Position numbers and translations under genes: made by a program. This document shows positions 42,981 through 55,139 of a stretch of 64,000 nucleotides of DNA, one piece after another. Below the pieces are notes generated by a model, which did not search any database, was not told the DNA's origin, and saw only the letters and a program-made list of their open reading frames with translations. This DNA is from Bradysia coprophila (lineage: Eukaryota > Arthropoda > Insecta > Diptera > Sciaridae): the NCBI RefSeq assembly GCF_014529535.1, contig NW_023503370.1:1632552-1696551 (forward strand), written 5' to 3'. Position 1 is the stretch's first letter; each line of letters begins with the position of its first letter.

Positions 42981-45477
42981 GTTTTATCAGAGAGATGAGC
43001 AAGGGGGAAACGATTTTACGATCCGATTTAAATTCAATGTGATCAGAGAAACGGGTGCGTGTGAGTGTGTTTTAGTGTAGATGCGCGCGAGGAGCAATTC
43101 GATGATGATGATGATGTCTGTCGTATTTCATTTTAATGTAAATTTTAGAATGCTAGGCATTATTTACGTTTAAAACTTTACAAATTAGTTCCACAGTTCA
43201 ATTTGCACAACGATCACTTTAAAAGCAAACTATAGAATGACGTGAAAGGTGTGCCATTGATAAAATACGGGGCACCGAGTTACTAAATTTAGAAAATTTA
43301 AATGTGTTTCGTAGATTCATAAATTTATAATTAATACGAAATGTGAACCGTAGCTCAAGTTTCTAGTAGATTCATTTCGTACTTTAGCGAAAATAACGAC
43401 CCCCCAACATCCTACATAAGTATTCCTTAAAATACTCCTCTGCTATATGGTGCGTCATACCAAATATATTGGATATTTAGATCGTCCTGTGACTCAAACG
43501 GTACAGAGATGTTTGTTTGTATCTCACTTCGTCGGGTTGACTCGAAAAAAAACTTCAAATTTGCTTCAATGAATGCATCTACTCCTCCTGGTGTATAAAA
43601 GTAACTAGCAACTAGCAAGTCTAAGAGCTTCAATTCCTATTACATCATGACATTTGGTGGAATTTCTAGGAACCGAATTTTAGTCCGTCTTTTTTCTTCA
43701 AGACGCACTTATGAATTACCTTTAGATTGCCTCAGATACTTATCAGGGCGCCTATTCTCATAAATTTAAGAATTCCTAACCTGACAGGTGTCACCTTTTA
43801 AGTTACGAATCGAATCGAGCGGGAGTCTGGGAGGTGCAAACACAAGCCATAGCAAAAGTGAACAAATGATATTTTAAACTCGTCGTCAATTATTGCAGCT
43901 TCTATCCTCAAGCTGTAATCCTTAGGTTACGCACCATATATGGCTGACTAAAAGTGGCTGTCAGGTTTCAACATTTTTACTATTGCTGTATTTTTGTTGT
44001 AAAAGTATGAAGAATGTGATAGAAACCAAATCTTAACGAAAATAATTTCCATTTTTCCGTAATATTACATTGTTTAGTGTTGTATGTTGAATGTTGAAAT
44101 TGAACGTGAAAAGAATTTACATTTAAGGCTAGTAACTAGTGCACAGTTCACGAACAAAATATCTTTGAAAGACATTCAATGTGTCATTATGTCGACTACA
44201 CCAACTGGTAAAACCACCCAATTACTGAACCTAATCCAATGTTTATGGCGCCACTGTGCATGGTTTTTATTTAGTAGTTGCACAAAGTCGATTTTTGTAG
44301 CACTCATCCTAAATTTAGGAAAACCTCAGGACTATTGGTGCAAAAATCAACTTGTACTTTACTAGATTTTTCGATCAATCAGTAAAGTAACAGGCAAACA
44401 TTTCTTAAGAGAAATTTTAATCGAATTAATCTGTTATTGAATGACGCTCAGTACGAACTTAATTAGAACAGTTGTGTTCTTCAACATATTATTGAAGCAT
44501 CCACATTTCAGCATATCATGTCAACCTTCAGTCAAGTCATTCAACTTGATATGTTGATATGGGTACACTATACTTTTCACAATTGACAACTACAATAGAG
44601 AAACACTGAAATAAAGTGTGACGGAAGCAACGCAAATGTCACCAATTCGATACAGATGCGGAAAAGTATGTCAACCATTCCCTGTTGCAATAGTTGTTTT
44701 CGTAACATGTGGCTAAATGTAAACGTTCGCAATAGATGTAAAAACTGTCAACCCGAGGCGAAGACGAGATTGACTACGCATCGTATGCTCGAAATTCCAG
44801 TTTAGGAATAAGTTAGGAACAAGATTTTATGCATACATCGACATTCCTACCAACATCACAATCTGTCATATTGTAGTTGTCAATCGCAAAAATAAAAAGG
44901 ATTTCAAGGAGCTTTTGACAAAATTAAAGAATTAATCTCCTTTGATTTTGAACAATTTATTGATACGTAAATAGGCGGCGTAATTGATTTTCTGATTTGC
45001 GGAACGTTTTGACACGAATATTATTCAGATATTTTGCATTTACGAACTGTGCTACAGATCTTCACAACCCTAAATGTACAACAATGTACTGGACTCCTGT
45101 GTAAAATCCATCAAATTCAAAACATATGAAATTTATATAAAGAAAATAATTCGAACTTTTTAGATAGAGTAGCCTTACCAACTAAGCCTTAGATATCATT
45201 TTAAAAATAAATTTAAAAACAAAAAAAAACTTTTAAATTCGGATTTAAAAGAAATAAAAATTATTTATGTGAAAGTAATCTCTAGTCAACAATTACCGAC
45301 AAAAACTGAAATATACTACCGATGGCAATTAATCGAGTCTTCTTCCAGAAACCAAAAGAAAAGAATTATGTAATTGAATAATAAAGTCAGTGTGATATTA
45401 TGTAGACATTTCTTTAAATAAAATATCACATCCGGGTTCAAAATGTGCGTTTCATTTTCTTAAATATCAGCACAAAA
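42981..45477. other. Intergenic, mostly unassigned
   Basis: This is the trus 3' untranslated region followed by AT-rich sequence with short chance frames. A dispersed repeat copy lies at 44640-44780. No RNA gene or supported exon was seen. Confidence 0.5.
44640..44780. repeat. Dispersed repeat, copy B
   Basis: It is colinear with 19280-19480: GATACAGATGCGGAAAAGTA, AATAGTTGTTTTCGTAACATG, and CCGAGGCGAAGACGAG near the end. Confidence 0.5.
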
Positions 45478-45577
45478 ATGGCGCATTATCTGCCGAAGCT
45501 GTATTTTTTGTATGGGGCGGGCGCTACAGCTGTGGCAGCTATTGTAGATTACCTGGAGACAAAGTTACCTACGACAG
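45478..45577 (+). CDS. Possible orphan first coding exon
   Basis: An ATG opens MAHYLPKLYFLYGAGATAVA and runs to a strong donor (CAG|GTGAGT) in phase 1 after 33 codons. Residues about 8-24 are hydrophobic and Ala/Gly-rich, as in a short membrane anchor or mitochondrial leader. I could not find a convincing second exon before the ChaC gene: the acceptors tried at 46349 and 46722 both give an early stop. It may be a real short gene, a first exon of something longer, or chance. Confidence 0.35.
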
Positions 45578-46892
45578 GTGAGTTTTTCGAAACTTTTTTG
45601 TCAGTGTGACATGCTACAATGACAACAAGTGTAGTCAAGTAAGCATATAAAGTACGAGTTACACATGTAAATCTAGGAATCTATTTGTTGTGGTAAAAGG
45701 TAGGTTGCAATATGGCCATATTGGCATAGGTATCGAACCGTTACATTATAAGAGACTAATATTACATAGAGGCTCTCGCTCTGTAATCTTTCTTCACTTT
45801 GAATAACTTAGTTTTGTTGACTAAGAAACTAGTTCTTCTGGATTGGTCCAAAAGTCGAAGGAAATGTTAAGGTACTTTTATGCAGTTCAACGGGTGGAAC
45901 TTGGAAATGCAAATCAATTGAATTCGATGTGCTGTTGTCATTTGACCTCGTACGTCATTCTAAATTTTTATTTCGACAATTTGGAATGTAGTATAGCCCG
46001 CACCGACGGTTGATACAAAATAAAACCAAAAGACACATGAAATACCGTAGCCTAACCGGCAGCACAGAAACGAATGACGATTTCCACCACTTCCTCATTC
46101 CCCCAATAATACCGTAGCCTTAGCAACTCCTGAACTAAATTGTTCTTTTAATCGACGGATTCCTACGTATGTTTGTACAATACGAATATGGAATGTGAGT
46201 TCTTTCCTAGTCGCCGTTCTAAAGTTCTCAACTACTTTGAGAGTTTCGTGGTTCTAGTCTAAATTCATTGGTGCCAATAGGAAGTAGAATCTTTGTCAGC
46301 ATGTAGATTTTCGGCATTTATTAATGAAATCAATCAATTCGATACAGGGCATTTCACAATCAAAATTCGAAGATAGATTTCTGACGAAATTTTTTATCTC
46401 TTTTCCGTTGGCGAGATGTTTGATTATACAGCTGTTTTTAATTGTTCGACTCGCATGTACTTATCCTTACTCGCCGAACTTTAGACATAACGGTGTCATA
46501 ACTCATAAAGGTGTAGTTGCCGAAGTGAGTTTCGTAAGTACAAAATACGTTTGTGAGTAGTCCTAGTCCATCATTTAGTAAAAACCAAATCGATTTCTTT
46601 TTTTTATAAAATTATTTTACTCTCAAAGTCGTAATGTCTTAAAAACCTACGATAATTACATGCCTTTCCATTTATTATCATTCACACAAAAATATTATAT
46701 TTCTTGTCCTTCATTCACTAGCTGCAAGCGCCTACTGAATGTGTCCTGTTTGAACACAGCGCATCAATTAAATTTAGAAAGCTTCCGTTAGTACAAATAT
46801 ACATTGAATATGAATATGAACATATAGCCAAAGCCAATGAATCAATATTATAAAAGATCTTTGATAAGCACCACTATATTCGTTCAGCGCAC
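45578..46892. other. Intergenic, nothing recognised
   Basis: AT-rich sequence before the ChaC 3' end. The plus-strand frame 46324-46560 has no family resemblance. Confidence 0.45.
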
Positions 46893-49800
46893 TTAAATAT
46901 TCAGACAACGTAACTTTACATCAGGGACTCTCGACGCATATTCGAATGAGATCGGTCGTCGAACTTCTTCGTGCGAATCTCGTCGAATTCGTTCCGGTGT
47001 ATGTCCCATCACAGATAGTAAACTAATTTTTTCTTTGTGCAGCAATTCTTTGACTAGTCGTTCCAATTCAAACAAATGATCATCGTCCACACCATTCAAT
47101 TCATCCCGCACAAATATCGCTAATCTTATCAAATATTCAACGTTATGTCCACTGCTTCCGCTGCATTCAACAATTTGTTGCGCTATCGCCGGTAGTGATT
47201 CTTCGCCCAGCCAATGGCAATTCCGTTTCGTTGCTATATAGAGTAGGGCTGGGAATGCCTCGCCACATAATTCCGAATTTTCCGATGCTAAACGTGGATA
47301 GAATTTCGTGTATACGGTTATGTAGCCACCTAATGTACATTCGCGGTTTCTGAGATAGGACAGAGCTGCATTTCCACTAATTTTATATGCACAACCCCAA
47401 GTGATGCCCTGTAAGAGATAGAGAGAAAACAATTAGTGAACTGTATAATCGTCGCAGCGGAGGCCGTTTTTGTTTGCAATTCATTTATTTTAAATGCGAC
47501 AATTTGTGCTCGGAATGAACGAAAGGAGTTATGGGTCATTATAGAGTTATTAGTTAAGATTACAGGGATTTGCATGAATTATTGCAATTCCACAAGCGTA
47601 GTAAGAACAGAATTAATTAGTTATTTGATAAGTACAGAGGTCATAATAATTTATTTCCTTACTTCTTTATCTTCGACAAGCGTTGCGACTCGACCAGGCT
47701 GTAAAGGAAAAGAAAAGAAATTAGTAATAAAAATTGATTAATTGCTAATTGAGTAAAAATGGTTTGATAAACGAATTTTAGTGTCGCTTAAAGGAAGCCA
47801 CTTAAAAATTTCGTTGAAAGCAATGGATCCTTTGCAAATTTGTAGCCTACATTTTGGCGGAAAAATATTCGTTTTTTGATGATTTCTCTGAACCAAAATC
47901 TTTTTTTGAAAAAGGAAATCCATTAAAGCACCCAAAAACGAGTCACTTTTATAGCAAAAATTGTGTCATACCTCACCCACTTGGCGAAACCTTTGCAGAT
48001 TATGTGGGCTATACAAATTTGCAAGAGGGCCATTGCTCTTAAATTTGTTACCACCGGATTATTCTTCAGTCAATTCTAACTTGTGCACATTTCCCATTCC
48101 GTGTATGAAATTTAACAGGCGAAAATATCAAAAACCGCAAAACGAAAGTAAAATCAAACCTCGCCTTTGAAAATCAACTACGAGCACATTTAATTACATT
48201 GTTCTGTAGTTTATCTACATCAATGAACCGTATAAGTGCACTTACATTTCTCATGGAACGAGACTACCTGTTACATGTAACAAATAGATATAGACGAACA
48301 TAGTTTCGACATCAACGGTGTATTAAGCTCACTGTGAAAGCTTTGTAATTTGCTTAAAGCATTGCACTCATTGTTGCTTCAAATTATTACCAAATTCAAT
48401 GAATTTTCGCCTTTTATCATTTCCGTTCGAGTTAAACCTTGAATCAGGTTATTCCTCACTGCTCTACATATTTGAAGCGCTTTTATCTCAACGTTTTTAT
48501 TTCTGATAAAAACGAATTATTGTACAACGACCAAGGCAGAGACTCAAGGTTATTGTTTTGCACACAGCAAAATATGAGACTTTCTTATCGAAATTTCTTT
48601 AACTTGAAATGTTATGCTACAAGTGACATTGATAACTTGCTATCTATATTTTGCTAAAATTTCTATCTCTAAGTAAAATTGTTGTTTTTTATGTTCCTCC
48701 AATGTAGATTAAACGTCTGTTCGGTATGTGATAACGGATGCTTTAATGGATTAGTTGTCTGTCTGTAAGTGATAGCGGTAATGATCGTTTCTTATGTACC
48801 GCTTTGAAATTGCAGGGGGAATATTGATGGACAATGCAGATGTAGATTGCGAGTCCATTGTCGCACGTGTCCAAGATTAAAATTAAACCGACAAGAACCA
48901 TAAAGCAAAAAGTGCGATTAGAGTGACGTGGTGAGATTTGAATTTTCAGAGAAAATTTTGATCGAAAATGTAGTAGAATGATCGATTTGCTTGTTGGACC
49001 CAAGCATCTCACAATTTCACACGTTCTTTTTAAGGTCATCAAAACCTAAAACCTGAATTTTTTCTTGTTATTTTGAACGGACAGATTGAAATCACGTTTT
49101 AGTCGCACAAAGCTTTAGTCAATAAACATTGCCGATAATTTGTTTATCAACTGTTTGTTGTTGCGGATATACTTTACGTATTATCGTGTTGAACGACCGT
49201 TAGGGTAGCAGAAAAAAAAGTCGGTTGAATCAGAACTTATGCAGCGATTAAGTTCAAAGACAAAGAGAGTTTTGTTTTCTCTTTGTTTTAAGGCTCGGAA
49301 TAGGACAGGTCGACCTGAAATCTGTAGCTCAGATTACCGGAATCTAATTAGAACTGAAACTGAATTGAAATGTTTCACCTTACCTGAATTTACCTGAAAT
49401 CGGAAAAGCAATAACAATTCAGCTAAATCAGGTCAGCTTTCAGGTATATCTGGAATTTTTCAAATGTACCTGAAATCTAACCTGATTTACCTGACTTTTT
49501 ATTGCTCTTCAGATTACAGGTAAATTCAGGTCAGTTCAGAGTCAGTTTCAGATCAATGGCTAACCGATCTGTTCCAAATATTTTGTTAAACTCTTCCGTC
49601 TCTGTTCAGTTTCGTGAAGCTCTTATGAATCTCTTTGAGTAGAGGTACAATTATCAAAGCTTTTGATGTAGTCAACAAGTCAATGTTATCACTAAAATGA
49701 TCGTCACCTTTTCCGTCGTGCCTCTATGTGTCGTGTTTCCTTGCCAAAATCGTCGCACATATCCTCTCACATAACCGGTCACACATTTGGAAAATTCGAA

Positions 49801-49953
49801 ACCAGGATTCCAGCACAACGACCCGTATCCGAAGACCCATACATTTGACGGTGTAACATTCAATTCATTGACAATACTGTCGTCACTACCACTATCACTA
49901 TCACTACTGTATAGCATCAAACTACGAGGTAAATAATTCTGTCTGCTAGCCAT
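46893..49953 (-). CDS. ChaC-type glutathione-specific gamma-glutamylcyclotransferase
   Basis: Three minus-strand exons, all phase 0: 49953-49708, 47698-47663 and 47408-46893, 265 residues. The enzyme cleaves glutathione to 5-oxoproline and cysteinyl-glycine in the cytosol. The substrate-loop motif VFGYGSLCW is at 40-48, followed by RRFWQGNTTHRG, then GRVATLVEDKE on a 36-nt middle exon, then WGCAYKI. The probable catalytic Glu lies in NRECTLGGY (Glu117), and KFYP and SGHNVEYL follow. All are landmarks of CHAC1/CHAC2. It exceeds human CHAC2 (184 residues) by an acidic Ser/Asp leader (residues 15-26) and a basic C-terminal tail of about 40 residues. The 2-kb first intron holds unrelated short frames. 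Whether it is the CHAC1- or CHAC2-like paralogue is not decided. Confidence 0.93.
49296..49575. repeat. Block built from ACCTGA/TCAGGT words
   Basis: More than a dozen ACCTGA or TCAGGT hexamers occur in both orientations within 280 bp. The outer sequences CGGAATAGGACAGGTCGACC and the complement of the right side (GGAACAGATCGG) look like degenerate inverted termini. A smaller cluster of the same words lies at 37215-37295. Confidence 0.6.
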
Positions 49954-52900
49954 GTTGTTGTCTTAGCTCAAATATTGTTTCGTTCTGTCGGTTATTTTGC
50001 TAATCAATTGTTGGAAAGTGTTTTTCAGCTTTTTGTTTTTATAGTTAACACGGATCGAGTTAGTGTTCCGACGAGTGGTTGTTTTTCTTTCGGTTTTTTT
50101 TCTTTCTTTCTTTAACTTCAAATATTTATTTGTCCATTCAGACGAATTTAATTACTTTGGTTTTAAATGGATATTTAAATAGTTCGGTTTTTGTTTTCGA
50201 TTTTAACGATCAGTTCTTTTATAGCCGCGTAAAAAATGTTCAATTTTAAAATTCTCACGTTAAAAATAATTTGTTTTTTGTTTCAGTTGTGTGCAATGTT
50301 TTTTTTTCGGTTCTTTTGTTTTCTTTTAAATTCGTTTATTTGAATGTACCCGTTTTTAATGTGCAATATATTAAACGTTGGCTAGGCTACAGTGCTATAA
50401 CTCGAATGAACATCACCCAAGAACAATTTATTCACTTCCAAAAAAATCACTGGCCGTCTGACGCACATCCAACTTAATAAGCAATTTTCATTTTCACTTT
50501 ATATCGTTCACTTCTTCTCCAATTATCATACATACAAGACGTGTGTATGTTAGTTCATCAACAACGAAAAAAATAGCCACTGCTGAATAAACGTTTCACT
50601 AAAATCCTACAATAAACAGCTACACGCCGAGCTTCACATTTATTTTTATTTTTTCCAATTACATATATCAGTCGCTTGTGATAGAAGTTTAAAGACTGAT
50701 CTCGTAACAAGTAATGATGCCGTGTAGTCTTTGTGTGAGGAAGAAGAGAAAAAAAACGATCGCGAATATTATCTTCGACAGCGAAAAAATATTTTTTTTT
50801 AAAATTCGCAATCTTCCAAAACAGCAGCAGCAGCAGCTGTTTTATTTTCAAAGTGAAACAGGAAAACAGTCTCTGTGAAACGAGTCTCGAAATCTTGCAA
50901 TCGTTTCGATAGATTTTATTGACTATATAGGATACCGAATTGTTCCGACCGACTAGGATGCCAAAACGTTCACTGGCGAATTAAATTTGAATTCATCTTT
51001 TTTTTGGCACATAATTACCGAAATCAAAATTATATAAACGAAAAATTATGTGCTTTTAATGTGAACCAGACAAGATAACCGTATCACTGAGTGTTGTTTA
51101 ATGGCTCTTGTGCACTGTCTTTTTTTTTTGTTTTGTTTATTTTTGTTTATTTGCCATCGGTTACACCAACAAAATAAAAACTTTATACTTAGCGATAACA
51201 CTCTACAAAAACAGTTCCCAGACTCGCGGTCGATATTGTACTACAATATATATTATTATCATTATTGTTCGATGTTAATTTGTTGTACATTCGTCATGAC
51301 ACCCGATTAAACCGCATATTGTTTATTGGCATATTGAGAGCAGAATTGTGTTAAGTTGAATTGCAGACAGCTGTTATCAATGCTAATTTACAGATGACCA
51401 TTTATTGAGCGTGTGATATCGTATATTGTTGTAGCATAACTCGATAAATGATAATGGGTCTGTAGCAGGCATTTCTGAAAATATAGAGAAAAAAATGATA
51501 ATCGAAAAACGTAACACAACACTAAAAAAACGGATTATAAATCGGAATGTTGTCAATTATAGGAAAACTCGCACGGTACACGCATGGAGAATTCTGTAAT
51601 GGCCAAGGGAAAGGTATGGTTGTGAATGGGAGTGTGTACCCATCGCCAGTATTCGTACAAATTTTGTACTCACAATGTTGATGTAATTTCGCAAATTTTC
51701 ATGAATTTCCGTGAATTTTTGTGAATTTTTACGATTTTTGTGAATCAGGAAAATCGTGAAAATTCGAGAAAATGTTTTCAAGATTACATCCAAAGAATTT
51801 TCTAAAAGAATGGTTTTCTCGGATTCACGAAGAATTTCTTCTTTGATTTGTTTGATTGAAAAATTTTCCAAGGTTGTGTATGAGAGGAGGTTACGCTGAT
51901 CGCTTGGGCCGTTACTACAAAAAATGCACTGAGATCAGCTGTAACTTTCATACATTTGTAGCTTAATTTCAGTTCAGTTGAAATTTAGTGTTGAAATGCA
52001 GTTTGAGCTACCAATAGCCGCGATAAGGGCTAGTAAAGAAATGGCGATTGGTCGTCCTCATGTACAACCTCAGAATTATCAATGATTTAATTTGACGAGA
52101 GGATTTTCTGCCTTTGTCTCTGTATTAGTCAATAATTGTGAGCCTTTAGTGACAATTACTCGGGAGTCATCTTACGTACGCCTAAGATTATTAAGTAGAA
52201 AGACAAACGTATTTATCGAATTATAATATGGCGACTTAAGAAATTCGTCCGCACCGTTAGATTATAAGAATTCTTTCACGACCTTTCATCGAACAATGGC
52301 AATGATCGAATTATTGTACAGTGCGCATAAAATTATGTTTTTTTTTATTAATTGAAATGTTAAAGCCAGTACCGGTTTGACCATCGCCCAACCATTACTG
52401 TTTACAACCGATTTTAAAAGATCCCTCGCTTAAAAAAATGTATTCATTACATAACCGGCAAAATCGTCACTCTCCTATTGCGACACATTAAAACCAGTAC
52501 TATAAAAAAAATTTATCACAACAAGTTCTTTACTGTATTTAAATTGGATCATGAATACAAATTAGGAAGATGTTTTGATTGTATATTGATATTATCAATG
52601 GTGTCACGCATCAAAAAAAAAATTGTTTATGATTTTAACGGAGAAAAATGTAGGAAGCACAAAGTACATTCCACTTTTGAATTGAAAAATGTTTAAGACA
52701 GAATTGCTCTTGTAGCAGAAATTTTTATTGACCGTAACGTAAATATTACAAGAGGTTAACGTACAACTACACGAAATAAACACATGAAACTTATTGATCG
52801 GCCATATGGGATCAAGTACACAATATAAGTAGTGTGTAAACGAGAACGAGAGTGTAAATAAAATATCAAAATTGTCCATTTCAATAGTCAAACGTGTATA

Positions 52901-54928
52901 CAATTACGACAGAAAAAGTGAGAAGAAGGTATTTCTTGAAGTAATAGAATTCAAAAATTCGTGTGTGTAACTTTTATTTGTAGTTATTAATTGTTGGCAC
53001 GAAGATGTCTTGTGTCAAGACCTTTGAAATGAACTCCTTAAGGTTTCTAAAAAGTCCTTAAAGTATAGCAGAATTTTAGACAATTGATTTAAGATAATCA
53101 CTAGGTCTTCGTGAAAAGTCTGCAAATTTTGTCAAAATTAAAGCGATCAGCTGACTTACAAAATTTTAACAGATTTTGACGATTTTAGCGAATCATAAAA
53201 ATCACGAAATTCGTTAAAAAATCCCGAAATTTTATTCCTGCTGTCCTGCTGCCCAGTCTGTTTGTAATTTAAAGTTCTTAATCCCAATTTTTTTCTGCCA
53301 ACATCTGCGTTGATAAAATTTGATTCGAAATCAATTACTTCAAACTGTTTAACCAGAGAAATTATGAAATCATTTTCCTGTATTAAACGCATATAATGTG
53401 TCTTTGGTAATCTGCTGTGAAACCAGCAGTAGCAAAATAATGCACAGTTTTGAGAAAGACCTGCTGTAGATATATATCGCAAAATACAATCTCCACAAAT
53501 TCATCAATTAAATTTCAATCCATTTACCTTGTGTTTACCTTTCGCTGTTTTGCTCCTTCAAAAACTGATAACTGATGTAAAGATATTTCATCGGAAAAAA
53601 AATATTTTTTTTCAATAGGAAAATTTGCGAACGACGTCGTTGCTGTTTTAATTTTATTATCATGGAAACAGTGTTGTTTTTGAACACATCGTATCCATGG
53701 GTAGACTTTCGTTATCAAATTATCAGCATCGACGATCTTGAATGACTAATTATATGATAAACATGATAAAAATAATTGTTTAAACATTATTCGTAATTTA
53801 AACGCATGTAGGTGCTTGCGCTGACTGTAGGTACATATATTTATACTCTTCAATTCGATTAAAATAAACGAACTATCGGAACATTATTCTCATTCGTGTT
53901 TCAATATTATTTACTGACTGTTATAAATGTGGATTTACACATTGCTTGTCGAACAAAGAATTTCTTGAAAATAAACATCTTTGCAATAATCATGCTTTGT
54001 TTAGCAATACAAAAGCAACTTTTATCACTTGACTTGATTAAAAATTTCTTAGTTTATGTTCAACAACGTCTACTGTTGTTTTTTTCAAGTTCGTTCGATA
54101 TATTATGCAGAGACATGAATTGACCTAATAAAAATCCATAATACAAGTGAACAATTCAAGGTTAGACTCTTTTTTTTACAACGAGAGCCTGTTACTTTTA
54201 ATGCATTATTATGGTGTACATGAAAACCTCGACTGAGAGAGTTCATGATGATCTATGAAGGTGAATTTTTTTTTGCGCTTCTTTGATATTGAAGATGCAA
54301 CAAAATTCAAAAAGACTCTTCCATTTCGGTACGAATTTAATTGACATGAATCATTTGACCCTCGACTTGATTTCTTGGTTTTTTCGTCAAAATAAAAAGA
54401 AACGAAAATTGAGTAAACAAAGACAATTTTCCACTTGTCTTTATGTCGAGTTAAATGGATTGAAAAATTTTCTTTTTATGCTTTTCCTGGTTCTCAGTTA
54501 TTTTCCATGTTCATTCGCTTTTAATTGTATACCGGTTCAACGTTCGTTATTTGGATTTTCTTTTTTTTTCGATCGCAGATATTCGTTGGAAAAGCCGATT
54601 TTTACGTACTTCTTCTTATAAATAGAAATATTTTTTCTTCAAATTATATTCATGTGATGTTGTGTAGGTGGATTGGAAATGGTTGTGTTGATTTGCGTCG
54701 AACCCAGTAGTGTAGGATACTACACTAGAAACAGTTATCCATTCATAATTTTTTATACGATACTGGTGAACGTCAAGCATCATTAGTACATACTCTAATA
54801 CTGAAACTGGACAGCGTATCAAACAAATTGTGACACTTAAAAAAATTGGAACAATTTTTAATGCAAAATAGTACTCTATTTAGCAGCTGTCACTCGAAGC
54901 ACTTTTGCTTGAAAAGTGTTGCTCCAAT

Positions 54929-55139
54929 CACGGCAGAGTAAAGTTAACCAGGCAGGAGTGGACGTTTGACAAGGGACCTGAATAACCTAGTAGCCATATA
55001 TTTTTTGCGAATAAAATTTTTCAATTTATGTCAGTGTTCATTTGAGTTCATTTTCATACAGTGTATTAGGTCCATTAGGTCCCTTATTTGACGTTTCGAA
55101 AATGAACCGCTACTGTCTAGTTTATTTTACTCTGCCGTG
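54929..55139. mobile_element. MITE with CACGGCAGAGTAAA terminal inverted repeats, copy 2
   Basis: The termini CACGGCAGAGTAAA and TTTACTCTGCCGTG are perfect inverted repeats over 14 bp. CTCCAAT is duplicated immediately outside (54922-54928 and 55140-55146). The repeat reads as GCTCCAATC if the element is taken to begin at ACGG, so the duplication is 7 to 9 bp. It is the same family as 4301-4481, with no coding capacity. Confidence 0.85.

Noticed and set aside
50820-50842. CAGCAGCAGCAG run
   Set aside because: A short microsatellite of about four units, not in a coding frame.
53156-53482. A 108-codon minus-strand frame
   Set aside because: Its 3' part lies in a block of repeated GAAATTCGT-like words and there is no family resemblance.
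54283-54621. A 112-codon frame rich in Phe and Leu
   Set aside because: Composition is that expected from poly-T-rich DNA; no conserved motif.
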